Below, piece after piece: positions 43,597 to 52,355 of a DNA stretch of 64,000 bases (position 1 is its first letter; every line of letters starts with the position of its first letter). The stretch spans positions 101,644 through 165,643 of the forward strand of contig NZ_BCSW01000002.1 of the NCBI RefSeq assembly GCF_001571065.1, read 5' to 3'. Source of the DNA: Dietzia cinnamea NBRC 102147. GTDB taxonomy: Bacteria; Actinomycetota; Actinomycetes; Mycobacteriales; Mycobacteriaceae. The notes under the pieces were generated by a model, which saw nothing but the letters and a program-made list of their open reading frames with translations, ran no database searches and was not told where the DNA came from. The translations under genes and the position numbers were made by a program.

Positions 43597-45255
43597 TCAG
43601 CGCGGCGCGATCGTCGTGACCTGGTATTCGCCCGCGGCGTGGCGGGCGCGGATCCGGATCTTGTCGAACTTCCCGACGGTGGTCTGGGGGATGTTGTCGA
43701 CGAACGCCCAGTGATCGGGGCGTTTCCACGGCTCGACGAGCCCGTCGAGCCCGTCCCACAGCGAGCGGGCGGTCGCGGTGGCGCCGGCCTTGAGACGCAC
43801 CAGCACGAGGGGCCGGTTTCCCCAGCGCTCGTCGGGCACGCCGACGACGGCGACCTCCGCGACCCGGTCGTCGCGCAGCACCGCGTGCTCGAGTTCGACG
43901 GTGGAGATCAGCTCGCCGCCGGAGGCGATGATGTCGTCGACCCGGTCGACCACGTCGAGGTAGCCCCTCGACGAGATGGTGCCCACGTCGCCGGTGCGGA
44001 GCCATCCGTCGACGAACCGGTCGGACGCCTCGTCCCCGAGGTATCCGGCGGTGACCCACGGTCCGCGGATCTGGAGTTCGCCGGCGGACCACCCGTCGTT
44101 CGGCTGGACTCGGTCGCCGTCTACGAGGCGCGCCTCGACGCCGGCGGGGAACCTGCCCTGGCCGAGCATCTGTGCGCGTCGGTAGGTGGCCGACGAGTGC
44201 GGGTCCGGGCGCGCGAACGCGGCGATCGGGCTGGATTCGGTGAGGCCGTAGGCCTGCATGATCGTGACGCCGTGGCGCTTGACGAACGCGTCGAACAGCG
44301 CCTCGGGCACGGGGGAGCCGCCGACGAGGACCTCGCTGAGGTGGCCGACCTGCTGGGGGTTCGTCTCGAGGCGCTGGAGGAGTCGTTGGAGGGTGGCGGG
44401 TGTGGTCGCCATCTTGTTGGGTCGGTAGGTGGCGAGAAGTCCGGCGACGTCTGCGCCGGTGCTCATGACCTTCCCCGGGCGCGGCCTGGCGGTGATGATG
44501 CCCGCGCCGGACATGAACGCCGCGTAGGGGAGTCCCCACGCCATGACGTGGTACATGGGGATGGTGGTCAGGACGGTGTCGCCGCTGCGTAGCGCCGCGC
44601 TCTCGGCCATGCACATCTGCATGGAGTGGAGCCAGATGGACCGGTGGGTGTAGGCGACGCCCTTGGAGGCGCCTGTGGTGCCCGAGGTGTAGGCGATGGC
44701 CGCCGCGGAGCGTTCGTCGAGTTCGGGCCACGGGTAGGTGGTGGGTTGCCCGTCGAGGAGGGCCTCGAGGGCGTGGACCTCGGCGCGCATGTCGCCGGGG
44801 GCGGAGGGGACGGCGGCGTCGACGACGACGAGGTGGCGCAGTGTCTCGACCTGTGCGGCCACGGCGTACGCCGAGGGGAGCAGTTCGGGATCGACCACGA
44901 CGACCTCGACCCGGTTGTCCCTCAGGACGGAGAGGATGAAGTCCTCCGAACGGTGGATGTTCACGGGGAATGCGACGGCGCCCATGGCGGGCAGCGCGAA
45001 CATGAGCTCGACGACCTCCGTGCGGGCGCCGGAGAGAATGCCCACCACGTCGCCGGGGCGCACGTCGAGGCCGGCGAGCGCGTGTGCGGTGGCGGCGGCC
45101 CGCGAGGCTACGACGTCGAAGCGGACGGGCCGTGGCTCCAGATCTCCGACGAATCCGGTGACGGTGGAACCGCCGTGTCGTTCGGCGGCGTGCTCGAGTA
45201 TGCGGGAGACGAGCAACGGCGTGTCCGCCATGGTTCCGAACACGGTCACCTCCAC
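43597..45255 (-). CDS. AMP-binding acyl-CoA ligase (FadD-like)
   Basis: A 552-residue ANL-superfamily adenylating enzyme. The P-loop AIAYTSGTTGASKGVAYTH is near residues 188-206. A later GLTESSPIAAF holds the adenine-binding region, GWLRTGDVGTIS the A8 hinge, and FVDNIPQTTVGKFDKIRIR the C-terminal catalytic lysine (GK). It resembles medium/long-chain fatty acyl-CoA synthetases. Chain-length preference is not deducible. It is inserted on the opposite strand between thrB and rho, which are neighbours in M. tuberculosis. GTG 45255 has GAAGGG upstream; ATG 45231 is an alternative. Confidence 0.87.
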   Translation of the reverse strand: MEVTVFGTMADTPLLVSRILEHAAERHGGSTVTGFVGDLEPRPVRFDVVASRAAATAHALAGLDVRPGDVVGILSGARTEVVELMFALPAMGAVAFPVNIHRSEDFILSVLRDNRVEVVVVDPELLPSAYAVAAQVETLRHLVVVDAAVPSAPGDMRAEVHALEALLDGQPTTYPWPELDERSAAAIAYTSGTTGASKGVAYTHRSIWLHSMQMCMAESAALRSGDTVLTTIPMYHVMAWGLPYAAFMSGAGIITARPRPGKVMSTGADVAGLLATYRPNKMATTPATLQRLLQRLETNPQQVGHLSEVLVGGSPVPEALFDAFVKRHGVTIMQAYGLTESSPIAAFARPDPHSSATYRRAQMLGQGRFPAGVEARLVDGDRVQPNDGWSAGELQIRGPWVTAGYLGDEASDRFVDGWLRTGDVGTISSRGYLDVVDRVDDIIASGGELISTVELEHAVLRDDRVAEVAVVGVPDERWGNRPLVLVRLKAGATATARSLWDGLDGLVEPWKRPDHWAFVDNIPQTTVGKFDKIRIRARHAAGEYQVTTIAPR

Positions 45256-45681
45256 CTCGTGCGCCCTTCGGTGTGGTGTACGTTACCGGCCCGGGAGACC
45301 GCCCCCTCGCGCCGGTCGCGACCCGCGTGAGGGGGATGTGCACGAGATCGGCATCCGGGTAGTATGCTGTACCTCAGTCACGGGCGCTCGGTCGTCCCCG
45401 CGTCCCGAGTCATCCCACTTCCATTCCCGCCGCTACAGGTCGGTACGACGTGGGTCGGTCTCGGTCGGAGCGGCCGATCGGCGAGTGACGTACAGGGATC
45501 CCCCGCATCGGGCGGTTCTCCCCTCGCGTGGATCCCCCTCAGACGAAAGATCCGTGCCCGGCCATTGTGCCGGTGCGGAAGGCCCACGTGGCCACCCCGG
45601 GACGCCGAGTCCGCTTCCCGGACACCTGCTCGATGCGAGGCGGAACACACCGCCCCGGCCCCGGGCCCAGAAAGGATCCTT
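45256..45681 (+). promoter_or_regulatory. Long leader and promoter region of rho
   Basis: A 426-bp stretch without a convincing gene. It holds a hairpin CCCCCTC (45302-45308) with GAGGGGG (45329-45335), then TAGTAT (45360-45365), a TANNNT match that would give a leader of about 310 nt. A C-rich, G-poor, YC-dimer-rich tract lies at about 45389-45436 (contains CCCACTTCCATTCCCGCC) and resembles a Rho utilisation site. Rho of other bacteria represses its own gene by early termination, so autoregulation is a reasonable inference. The rho ribosome binding site AAAGGA is at about 45671-45676. Confidence 0.5.
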
Positions 45682-47823
45682 GTGACCTCGACGGACACCA
45701 CTTCCACCCCTCCCCAGGGTGCCGCGCTGTCGGCGATGCGACTGCCCGAGCTCAAGGCACTGGCGCAGCAGATGGGCCTCAAGGGCCTGTCGGGTAAGCG
45801 CAAGGGCGACCTCGTCGCGATGATCGAAGGCGCGCGAGGCGGCCGCCCCGCTCAGTCCGACGCACCGCGCCGTGCCGAGACCCCGCGCGAGGCAGAGACC
45901 CCGCGCCAGGCAGAGGCCCCGCGCGAGGCAGAGGCCACGAGCCGGGCCGACGCGCCGGAGCAGGCGGACGTGCCCCGCCGCGAGGAGCCGCAGGCGCCGT
46001 CCGAGTCCCCCTCGGCAGATGGAGCGGCACCGTCGACCGGCACGGGTCGCCGGGGACGCGGCAACCGCGCGGACACCGCGGGGGAGAAGGCGCGCAACGG
46101 CGGCGACGGCGGCGACTCCGCACCGGCGGGCGACGAGGGCGGCTCCCAGGGCGACGGACGGGCCCAGGGCGAGCGGTCGCGCCGCGAGGACGGCAACCGC
46201 GCTGGTCAGAGGCAGGGACGCGGGCAGCAGAACCGCGACCAGGACACCCGTGACCAGCAGGGCGGCCGCAACGACCGCGGCAACCAGGGCGGCCGGAACA
46301 GCCAGGGTGGCCGCAACGACCAGGACGGCCAGGGCAACCGGAACGGCCAGGGCAACCGGAACGACCAGGGCGGCCGGAACAACCAGGACGGCCAGGGCAA
46401 CCGGAACGACCAGGGTGGCCGCAACAACCAGGACGGCCAGGGCAACCGGTCCGACCAGGGCAGCCAGGACGGCGGCGACAACGGCCCCCGTGGCGACGGC
46501 CAGAACCGCGACGACGACGGCGGGGGCCGCGGTCGCCGTGGTCGCCGCCGCCGCGAGCGCAATCGTGGCGGCAACCGCCCGGCCGAGGGTGAGACCGAGG
46601 TGCGGGAGGACGACGTCCTCCAGCCGGTCGCCGGCATCCTCGACGTCCTCGACAACTACGCGTTCGTCCGCACCTCCGGCTACCTCGCCGGCAACAACGA
46701 CGTCTACGTGTCGATGAACATGATCCGTCGCTACGGGCTGCGTCGCGGTGACGCGATCACCGGCGCGGTCAAGATGCCCCGGGACGGGCAGTCCGACGGT
46801 CAGCACGACGGTCCGGGCGGTGGCCAGGGTGGCGGCCGCGGTGGCGGACAGGGCGGGAAGAACCGGGCGAAGTTCAATCCGCTCGCCCGCATCGACACGG
46901 TCAACGGCAGCCCGGCGGACCAGGCCCGCCAGCGTCCGGAGTTCTCCAAGCTCACTCCGCTGTACCCCAACCAGCGGCTGCGGCTCGAGACGGAGAAGAA
47001 CATCATCTCCACCCGCGTGATCGACCTGATCATGCCGATCGGCAAGGGGCAGCGCGCCCTCATCGTGTCGCCGCCGAAGGCCGGTAAGACCACGATCCTG
47101 CAGAACATCGCCAACGCGATCGCCACGAACAACCCTGAATGCCACCTCATGGTCGTCCTCGTAGACGAGCGACCGGAGGAGGTCACCGACATGCAGAGGT
47201 CGGTCAAGGGCGAGGTCATCGCCTCGACCTTCGACCGTCCGCCGTCCGACCACACGCAGGTCGCCGAGCTCGCGATCGAGCGTGCGAAGCGGCTGGTGGA
47301 GCTGGGCCAGGACGTCGTCGTCCTCCTCGACTCGATCACGCGTCTCGGTCGCGCCTACAACAACTCGTCCCCGGCCTCGGGGCGCATCCTGTCCGGTGGT
47401 GTCGACTCGACCGCCCTATACCCGCCCAAGCGGTTCCTCGGCGCGGCACGCAACATCGAGAACGGCGGGTCCCTGACGATCATCGCGACCGCGATGGTCG
47501 AGACCGGCTCGGCCGGTGACACCGTGATCTTCGAGGAGTTCAAGGGCACCGGCAACGCCGAGCTCAAGCTGGACCGTCGGATCGCCGAGCGCCGGGTCTT
47601 CCCCGCCGTCGACGTCGGCCCCTCGGGCACCCGCAAGGAGGAGCTGCTCATGAGCCCCGAGGAGGCGGGCATCATGCACAAGCTCCGCCGGGTGCTCTCG
47701 GGTCTGGACACCCACCAGGCCATCGACCTGCTCATGTCGCAGCTGCGCAAGACCAACACCAACTACGAGTTCCTGTTGCAGGTGGCCAAGACGACGCCCA
47801 CGCTGCCGCAGGACGAGGAGTGA
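45682..47823 (+). CDS. rho: Transcription termination factor Rho
   Basis: A 713-residue hexameric RNA-dependent ATPase. The N-terminal helical Rho-N domain is near residues 14-50 ([27 protein letters not shown]). A long insert of about 250 residues follows, first Ala/Glu/Pro/Arg repeats (about 65-100), then an Asn/Gln/Gly/Asp/Arg-rich repeat zone (about 190-270). The cold-shock RNA-binding domain (about 309-400, [19 protein letters not shown]), Walker A PPKAGKTT (464-471), [12 protein letters not shown] and the Q/R loops complete it. Actinobacterial Rho commonly carries such inserts. GTG 45682 has a good ribosome binding site. It overlaps prfA by GTGA. Confidence 0.96.
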   Translation: MTSTDTTSTPPQGAALSAMRLPELKALAQQMGLKGLSGKRKGDLVAMIEGARGGRPAQSDAPRRAETPREAETPRQAEAPREAEATSRADAPEQADVPRREEPQAPSESPSADGAAPSTGTGRRGRGNRADTAGEKARNGGDGGDSAPAGDEGGSQGDGRAQGERSRREDGNRAGQRQGRGQQNRDQDTRDQQGGRNDRGNQGGRNSQGGRNDQDGQGNRNGQGNRNDQGGRNNQDGQGNRNDQGGRNNQDGQGNRSDQGSQDGGDNGPRGDGQNRDDDGGGRGRRGRRRRERNRGGNRPAEGETEVREDDVLQPVAGILDVLDNYAFVRTSGYLAGNNDVYVSMNMIRRYGLRRGDAITGAVKMPRDGQSDGQHDGPGGGQGGGRGGGQGGKNRAKFNPLARIDTVNGSPADQARQRPEFSKLTPLYPNQRLRLETEKNIISTRVIDLIMPIGKGQRALIVSPPKAGKTTILQNIANAIATNNPECHLMVVLVDERPEEVTDMQRSVKGEVIASTFDRPPSDHTQVAELAIERAKRLVELGQDVVVLLDSITRLGRAYNNSSPASGRILSGGVDSTALYPPKRFLGAARNIENGGSLTIIATAMVETGSAGDTVIFEEFKGTGNAELKLDRRIAERRVFPAVDVGPSGTRKEELLMSPEEAGIMHKLRRVLSGLDTHQAIDLLMSQLRKTNTNYEFLLQVAKTTPTLPQDEE
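45874..45945 (+). repeat. Four 18-bp tandem units in rho
   Basis: Units begin at 45874, 45892, 45910 and 45928 (consensus GCAGAGGCCCCGCGCGAG) and encode the hexapeptide repeat [24 protein letters not shown]. They lie in the disordered insert of Rho. Confidence 0.85.
46255..46480 (+). repeat. Asn/Gln/Gly/Arg-coding tandem repeat array in rho
   Basis: Degenerate repeats of CAGGG(C/T)GGCCGCAACGACCAG and GACGGCCAGGGCAACCGGAA encode units such as [16 protein letters not shown] and NGQGNR. The unit [15 protein letters not shown] is repeated almost exactly around 46378-46445. Length change by slippage between strains is expected. Confidence 0.85.
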
Positions 47824-48905
47824 CCCAGGGCGCGGGACGGTCGCCGTCCTCGATCGACGACGTCCTGTCCGAGTACGGGGGCCTCGAGGCGCAGCTGTCC
47901 GACCCGACGTTGCACGAGGACGCGGCCGCCGCGCGCCGGGTCGGCAAGAGGTTCGCCGAGTTGACCCCGATCGTGCAGTGTCACCGCGCGCTGGTCTCAA
48001 CCCGCGACGACGCCGCCGCGGCCCGCGAGCTCGCGGGGGACGACTCGTCGTTCGCCGAGGAAGCCGACCGTCTCGACGCCGAGGCCGCCGAGCTCGAGGC
48101 ACGACTGGCGGATCTCCTGGCGCCCCGCGACCCGCACGACGCCGACGACGTGGTCATGGAGATCAAGTCCGGCGAGGGCGGTGAGGAGTCCGCGCTGTTC
48201 GCAGCCGACCTGGCCCGCATGTACACGCGGTACGCCGAGAAGCACGGGTGGATCGTCGAGGTCCTCGGCGTCACCGAGTCCGACCTCGGCGGCTACAAGG
48301 ACGCGTCGTTCTCCATCCGCTCCCGCCAGCCGTCGCGCGACGGGGTCTGGTCGCGGCTGAAGTTCGAGGGTGGCGTGCACCGCGTTCAGCGGGTGCCCGT
48401 CACCGAGTCGCAGGGACGTGTCCACACCTCGGCCGCCGGGGTGCTGGTCTTCCCGGAGCCGGAGGACGTCGGCCCCGTGGAGATCGACGAGTCGGATCTG
48501 CGGATCGACGTCTACCGCTCGTCCGGCAAGGGCGGGCAGGGCGTCAACACCACGGACTCCGCAGTGCGCATCACCCACCTGCCCACCGGCACGGTCGTCA
48601 CGTGTCAGAACGAGCGCAGTCAGTTGCAGAACAAGCAACGCGCCCTCCAGGTGCTCGCCGCGCGGCTCCAGGCCGCGGCGGAGGAGGCCGCCGGAGCGGA
48701 GGCAGCGGAGGGCCGGGCCAGCCAGGTCCGCACCGTCGACCGCTCGGAGCGCATCCGCACCTACAACTACCCGGAGAACCGCATCGCCGACCACCGGGTC
48801 GGGTTCAAGGCCCACAATCTCGACGCCGTGCTTGACGGCGACCTCGACGCGGTGCTCGACGCCCTCGCCGCCGAGGAGCGCCGTCGCCGCATGGAACAGG
48901 CCTAG
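47820..48905 (+). CDS. prfA: Peptide chain release factor 1
   Basis: The 361-residue RF1 reads UAG and UAA. The stop-codon recognition tripeptide is Pro-Val-Thr in [20 protein letters not shown] (PxT type, hence RF1 and not RF2). The catalytic GGQ is in [17 protein letters not shown]. The N-terminal helical domain ([14 protein letters not shown]) and central LASRLAPR-like region are normal. The GTG overlaps the rho stop; PrmC, which methylates the GGQ glutamine, follows directly. Confidence 0.95.
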   Translation: MTQGAGRSPSSIDDVLSEYGGLEAQLSDPTLHEDAAAARRVGKRFAELTPIVQCHRALVSTRDDAAAARELAGDDSSFAEEADRLDAEAAELEARLADLLAPRDPHDADDVVMEIKSGEGGEESALFAADLARMYTRYAEKHGWIVEVLGVTESDLGGYKDASFSIRSRQPSRDGVWSRLKFEGGVHRVQRVPVTESQGRVHTSAAGVLVFPEPEDVGPVEIDESDLRIDVYRSSGKGGQGVNTTDSAVRITHLPTGTVVTCQNERSQLQNKQRALQVLAARLQAAAEEAAGAEAAEGRASQVRTVDRSERIRTYNYPENRIADHRVGFKAHNLDAVLDGDLDAVLDALAAEERRRRMEQA

Positions 48906-48927
48906 CCCGTGGAAGGCTGCTGACGTC

Positions 48928-49896
48928 GTGGATCCCCGCCCCGCCCCGGCCGCCGAGGTGGTGCGCTCGGCCACCCGGACGCTACAGGCGGCCGGTGTCG
49001 ACTCGGCACACGTCGAGGCGCAGCTCATCTGCGCCCACGTCCTCGGCATCGACCGCGGCCGACTCATGATCGCCGATGACCTCGACGCCACGGCGGTGGC
49101 CGAGGTCGAGCGCATCGTGGCCGCCCGCGCGCGGAATCGGACGCCCCTGCAGTACCTGCTGGGCCGTGCGGCCTCGGGTCGGCTCGACCTGGCCGTGGGG
49201 CCCGGCGTGTTCATCCCGCGCCCGGAGACCGAACTGCTCGTCGAGTGGACCCTCGCCGCCCTGCCCGCGCCCACGCCCGAACCCGGACCGGTGGTGGTGG
49301 ACCTGTGCGCCGGCAGCGGCACGATCGCGTTGGAGATCGCCCACGCCCGGCCGGACGCCCGCGTGCACGCCGTCGAACTGCACGACGCGGCCCTCGAGTG
49401 GCTCCGCCGCAACGCGGACGAGCGGGCGGCGGCGGGGGACACGCCGGTCGAGGTCCACCACGCCGACGCCACCGCTCCCGAGACCCTCGTGCACCTGCGG
49501 GGCCGGGTCGCGGCCGTCGTGTCCAACCCGCCGTACATCCCCGTGACCGACGACCTGCCCGCCGAGGTCCTCGCGCACGAGCCGGCCACCGCGCTGTTCG
49601 GAGGAGGGGACGGCCTCGTCGTCGTCGTCCCCCTCGTCGACCTCGCCGCCGCTCTCCTCGCGCCCGGCGGACTCCTCGCCGTCGAGCACGACGACACGAC
49701 CGGCGACGCGGTCGCCGCGGTGATCTCCGCTCAGGGGGGTTTCGGTACCGTGGAGCAGCACACCGACCTCGCCGGTCGGCCGCGGTTCGTCACCGCGAAG
49801 CGACTCGACGCGCGCCGCGGCGCCGTCGGCGACCACGGTGACACCCACGACGACGACGAGATCGACACGAGCGCCCGGAAGGGGACCACCAGGTGA
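48928..49896 (+). CDS. prmC: Release factor glutamine N5-methyltransferase
   Basis: The 322-residue PrmC methylates the glutamine of the GGQ motif in release factors. The N-terminal helical domain (about 1-85) has TPLQYLLGRA; the SAM site is VVVDLCAGSGTIALEIA (near residues 123-139); the catalytic NPPY motif is AVVSNPPYIP. The C-terminal 40 residues (after PRFVTAKRL) are an extra Asp/His/Arg-rich tail. GTG 48928 has GGAAGG 11 nt upstream; the frame extends further 5' only as a shadow of prfA. It lies 22 bp after prfA, its substrate gene. Confidence 0.93.
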   Translation: MDPRPAPAAEVVRSATRTLQAAGVDSAHVEAQLICAHVLGIDRGRLMIADDLDATAVAEVERIVAARARNRTPLQYLLGRAASGRLDLAVGPGVFIPRPETELLVEWTLAALPAPTPEPGPVVVDLCAGSGTIALEIAHARPDARVHAVELHDAALEWLRRNADERAAAGDTPVEVHHADATAPETLVHLRGRVAAVVSNPPYIPVTDDLPAEVLAHEPATALFGGGDGLVVVVPLVDLAAALLAPGGLLAVEHDDTTGDAVAAVISAQGGFGTVEQHTDLAGRPRFVTAKRLDARRGAVGDHGDTHDDDEIDTSARKGTTR

Positions 49897-50546
49897 CCAT
49901 CACCTACGACTGCACCGAGGACACCGGCCGCGAGGTCGGCCTCAGCTCCGCGGCCGGCGCCCTGCGCGCGGGCAGGCTGGTCGTGACCCCCACCGACACG
50001 CTCTACGGCATCGCCGCCGACGCCTTCGACCCCGACGCCGTCAACCTGCTGCTCTCGGCCAAACACCGCGGGCCCGACATGCCCGTGCCCGTGCTGGTCG
50101 GATCATGGGAGACCATCGACGGCCTCGTCGTGAGCACACCCGCCCCCGCCCGGGACCTCATCCGTGCCTTCTGGCCCGGCGGGCTGAGCCTCATCGTGCA
50201 CCAGGCGCCGTCGCTGAACTGGAACCTCGGGCACACCCGCGGCACCGTCATGCTGCGCATGCCGCTGCACCCGGTGGCCATCGAACTCCTCCGGGAGGTC
50301 GGTCCGCTCGCGGTGTCCAGCGCCAACGTCTCCGGACAGCCGCCGGCGACGACCGTCGCCCAGGCGCGCGAGCAGCTCGGCGACTCCGTCGCCGTGTACC
50401 TCGACGGCGGGCCCTGCGCGATCGGGGCCCCGTCGACGATCGTCGATCTCACCGGGGCCGCGCCGCGCATCGTGCGTGAGGGTGCGGTGACCGCCGAGCG
50501 CGTCGGAGAGGTCCTCGGCATCGACCCCGCGGCCCTGCGCGGCTGA
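49893..50546 (+). CDS. Threonylcarbamoyl-AMP synthase (Sua5/YrdC/YwlC)
   Basis: A 217-residue YrdC-domain enzyme that makes L-threonylcarbamoyl-AMP for t6A37 of ANN-decoding tRNAs. The family start is in AAGALRAGRLVVTPTDTLYGIAADAFD (about 18-44), followed by KHRGPDMPVPVLV, WPGGLSLIV and AVSSANVSGQPPAT. It is the short YrdC form plus a C-terminal linker; no full Sua5 domain is present. The GTG overlaps the prmC stop (GTGA). prmC-sua5 neighbourhood is standard in actinobacteria. Confidence 0.93.
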   Translation: MTITYDCTEDTGREVGLSSAAGALRAGRLVVTPTDTLYGIAADAFDPDAVNLLLSAKHRGPDMPVPVLVGSWETIDGLVVSTPAPARDLIRAFWPGGLSLIVHQAPSLNWNLGHTRGTVMLRMPLHPVAIELLREVGPLAVSSANVSGQPPATTVAQAREQLGDSVAVYLDGGPCAIGAPSTIVDLTGAAPRIVREGAVTAERVGEVLGIDPAALRG

Positions 50547-50549
50547 GCC

Positions 50550-51710
50550 GTGGGCATCGGGATCCCGTTCCGGGAGCTCCTGCTCATCGGTGTCACCGCC
50601 GGTCTCGTCACCTTCGTCGTGACCGGACTCGTCAGGGGAGTGGCGCCCGCGATCGGCGGTCTCGCCTATCCGCGGGAGCGCGACGTGCACGTCGTGCCCA
50701 CCCCCCGGCTCGGCGGGGTGGGCGTCTTCACCGGGCTGCTCGTCGCCGTCTACCTGGCCGCCCAACTCCCCGCCCTCAATCGCGCATTCCCGCCCTTCGC
50801 GCCCGACGTCGAGGCCACCATCATGGCCGGCGGCGTCATCGTCCTGGTGGGGATCGTCGACGACATCCTCGGCCTCGGTGCCGTCACCAAACTCGCCGGT
50901 CAGGCCGCGGCCGCCGGTGTCCTGGTCGCCATGGGCGTGTCGTGGACCCTCGTGTACCTGCCGTTCGGCGACGGCAACATCCTCGTCCTGGATCAGCTGC
51001 AGGCCGGGCTGCTCACCGTCGTCTTCACGCTGGCGATCGTCAACGCGATGAACTTCGTCGACGGGCTCGACGGGCTCGCCGCCGGACTCGGCGCGATCGC
51101 CGCGCTCGCCATCTGCGTGTTCTCCGTGGGGATCATGCTCGACCAGGGCGGAACGGTAGGCGCCTATCCGCCGGCGCTCGTCACCGCCGTGCTCGCGGGC
51201 GCGCTCCTCGGCTTCCTGCCCCACAACTTCCAGCCCGCGCGCATCTTCATGGGCGACTCCGGGTCGATGCTCATCGGGTTGGTGCTCGCCGCGGCCTCCA
51301 CCAGCGCGTCCGGGAAGATCTCGCAGAGCCTGTACGGGCCGCAGGAGATGATCGTGCTGCTCTCGCCGGTGATCGTCGTGGCCGCGGCGATGTTCGTGCC
51401 CGTCCTGGACCTCGTCATGGCGGTCGTCCGCCGCGTCGGGGCGGGGCGCAGCCCGTTCGCGCCCGACAAAATGCACCTCCACCACCGCCTCCTCGCGTTG
51501 GGGCACTCCCACCGCCGTGTCGCCCTCGTGATCTACGCGTGGGTCTCGCTCATCGCCTTCGGCGCCGTGGGCGCGACGATGCTGCCCACCGAGGTGATCG
51601 TGCCGCTCGTCGCCGCCGGTCTGCTCTCCGTGCTGGCCGCGACCCTGGTGCCGCGCCTCCGCAGCTCCCGGGCGCAACACCACGCGGGAGGCGGGACCGC
51701 ATCCGGCTAG
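50550..51710 (+). CDS. wecA: Polyprenyl-phosphate GlcNAc-1-phosphate transferase (WecA/Rfe)
   Basis: A 386-residue integral membrane enzyme of the MraY/WecA family with about 10-11 hydrophobic helices. Motifs: VVPTPRLGGVGVF near residue 50, VGIVDDILGLGAVTK with the catalytic Asp pair, NAMNFVDGLDGLAAGLG, FMGDSGSMLIG, and the cytoplasmic His motif KMHLHHRLLALGHSHRR. In mycobacteria it starts the arabinogalactan linker by moving GlcNAc-1-P to decaprenyl phosphate (Rv1302). The GTG lies 3 bp after the sua5 stop. Confidence 0.93.
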   Translation: MGIGIPFRELLLIGVTAGLVTFVVTGLVRGVAPAIGGLAYPRERDVHVVPTPRLGGVGVFTGLLVAVYLAAQLPALNRAFPPFAPDVEATIMAGGVIVLVGIVDDILGLGAVTKLAGQAAAAGVLVAMGVSWTLVYLPFGDGNILVLDQLQAGLLTVVFTLAIVNAMNFVDGLDGLAAGLGAIAALAICVFSVGIMLDQGGTVGAYPPALVTAVLAGALLGFLPHNFQPARIFMGDSGSMLIGLVLAAASTSASGKISQSLYGPQEMIVLLSPVIVVAAAMFVPVLDLVMAVVRRVGAGRSPFAPDKMHLHHRLLALGHSHRRVALVIYAWVSLIAFGAVGATMLPTEVIVPLVAAGLLSVLAATLVPRLRSSRAQHHAGGGTASG

Positions 51711-51713
51711 GCT
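51708..51713 (+). promoter_or_regulatory. Putative -10 box of atpI
   Basis: TAGGCT overlapping the wecA stop codon, 7 nt before the ATG of atpI at 51721. No ribosome binding site. It could start a leaderless ATP synthase transcript. Confidence 0.4.
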
Positions 51714-51720
51714 GCACGGC

Positions 51721-52167
51721 ATGACTGATGCGCCCGCACCCGACGACCGTCCCGCCGAGAGCCCGCACACCGCCGCGTTGCGCAAGGCGGTCCGGTTCGG
51801 CGTCCTGGCCCTGGCTGTACTCGCCGTCATCAGCGCGATCGTCTGGGCGCTCGTCGACGGTCTGCCCGGGTTGTGGGGCGCCCTGATGGGCGCCGGGATC
51901 GGCGGGGCGTTCGTCCTCGCCACCGCGATCGTCGTCATCGCCACCGCGCGCTCCGCGCCGCAGACCACCGCAGCGGTCGTGCTGGGCACGTGGCTCCTCA
52001 AGCTCCTGGTGGCGATGGGCGTGGTCGCCGCCCTCGCGCAGTTCGATTTCTACTCGCACACGGCCTTCGGCGTGACGATCATCGTCGCACTGGTCGTGGT
52101 GCTCGCGGGGGAGACGTGGGCCGTGCTCAAGGCCCGGACGCCGTACGTCGAACCCACCGTCCCCTGA
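51721..52167 (+). CDS. atpI: AtpI-like membrane protein (Rv1303-like)
   Basis: A 148-residue protein with four membrane helices (about residues 25-46, 54-76, 85-103, 111-133) in the AtpI/Rv1303 arrangement. AtpI-type proteins help c-ring assembly or Mg2+ supply of the ATP synthase, though the role is debated. A 188-bp gap separates it from atpB, so it may be transcribed with the operon or from its own promoter. Confidence 0.78.
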   Translation: MTDAPAPDDRPAESPHTAALRKAVRFGVLALAVLAVISAIVWALVDGLPGLWGALMGAGIGGAFVLATAIVVIATARSAPQTTAAVVLGTWLLKLLVAMGVVAALAQFDFYSHTAFGVTIIVALVVVLAGETWAVLKARTPYVEPTVP

Positions 52168-52204
52168 GGGGTGCCCCTGCCGTCACGGACCGAGACCGGG
52201 GTGT

Positions 52205-52210
52205 TACTCT
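52205..52210 (+). promoter_or_regulatory. Possible promoter of the atp operon
   Basis: TACTCT (TANNNT) lies within a locally AT-rich TGTTACTCTTTACG in the atpI-atpB gap, about 145 nt before the atpB start. No clear -35. Confidence 0.28.
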
Positions 52211-52355
52211 TTACGACGGTGAGACGAGCACGTCACCGGGCTGCCACGTGGCCTGACGACGTTCGCGCGCTGACCCGATCCGGCCGCGAACTCCGGGCCG
52301 CTCATACCGAACGCGCTGGGGCGCCCGTCGCCCGACACGACCAGGGGAGAACACA

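Noticed and set aside
45364..45681. In-frame 5' extension of rho starting at ATG 45364
   Set aside because: The frame is open for 106 codons before the GTG, but the translation is not Rho-like, the GTG at 45682 has a good ribosome binding site, and Rho-N homology begins just after it.
46255..46480. CRISPR-like array
   Set aside because: Repeats are contiguous and in frame in rho and encode an amino-acid repeat; there are no unique spacers of constant size.
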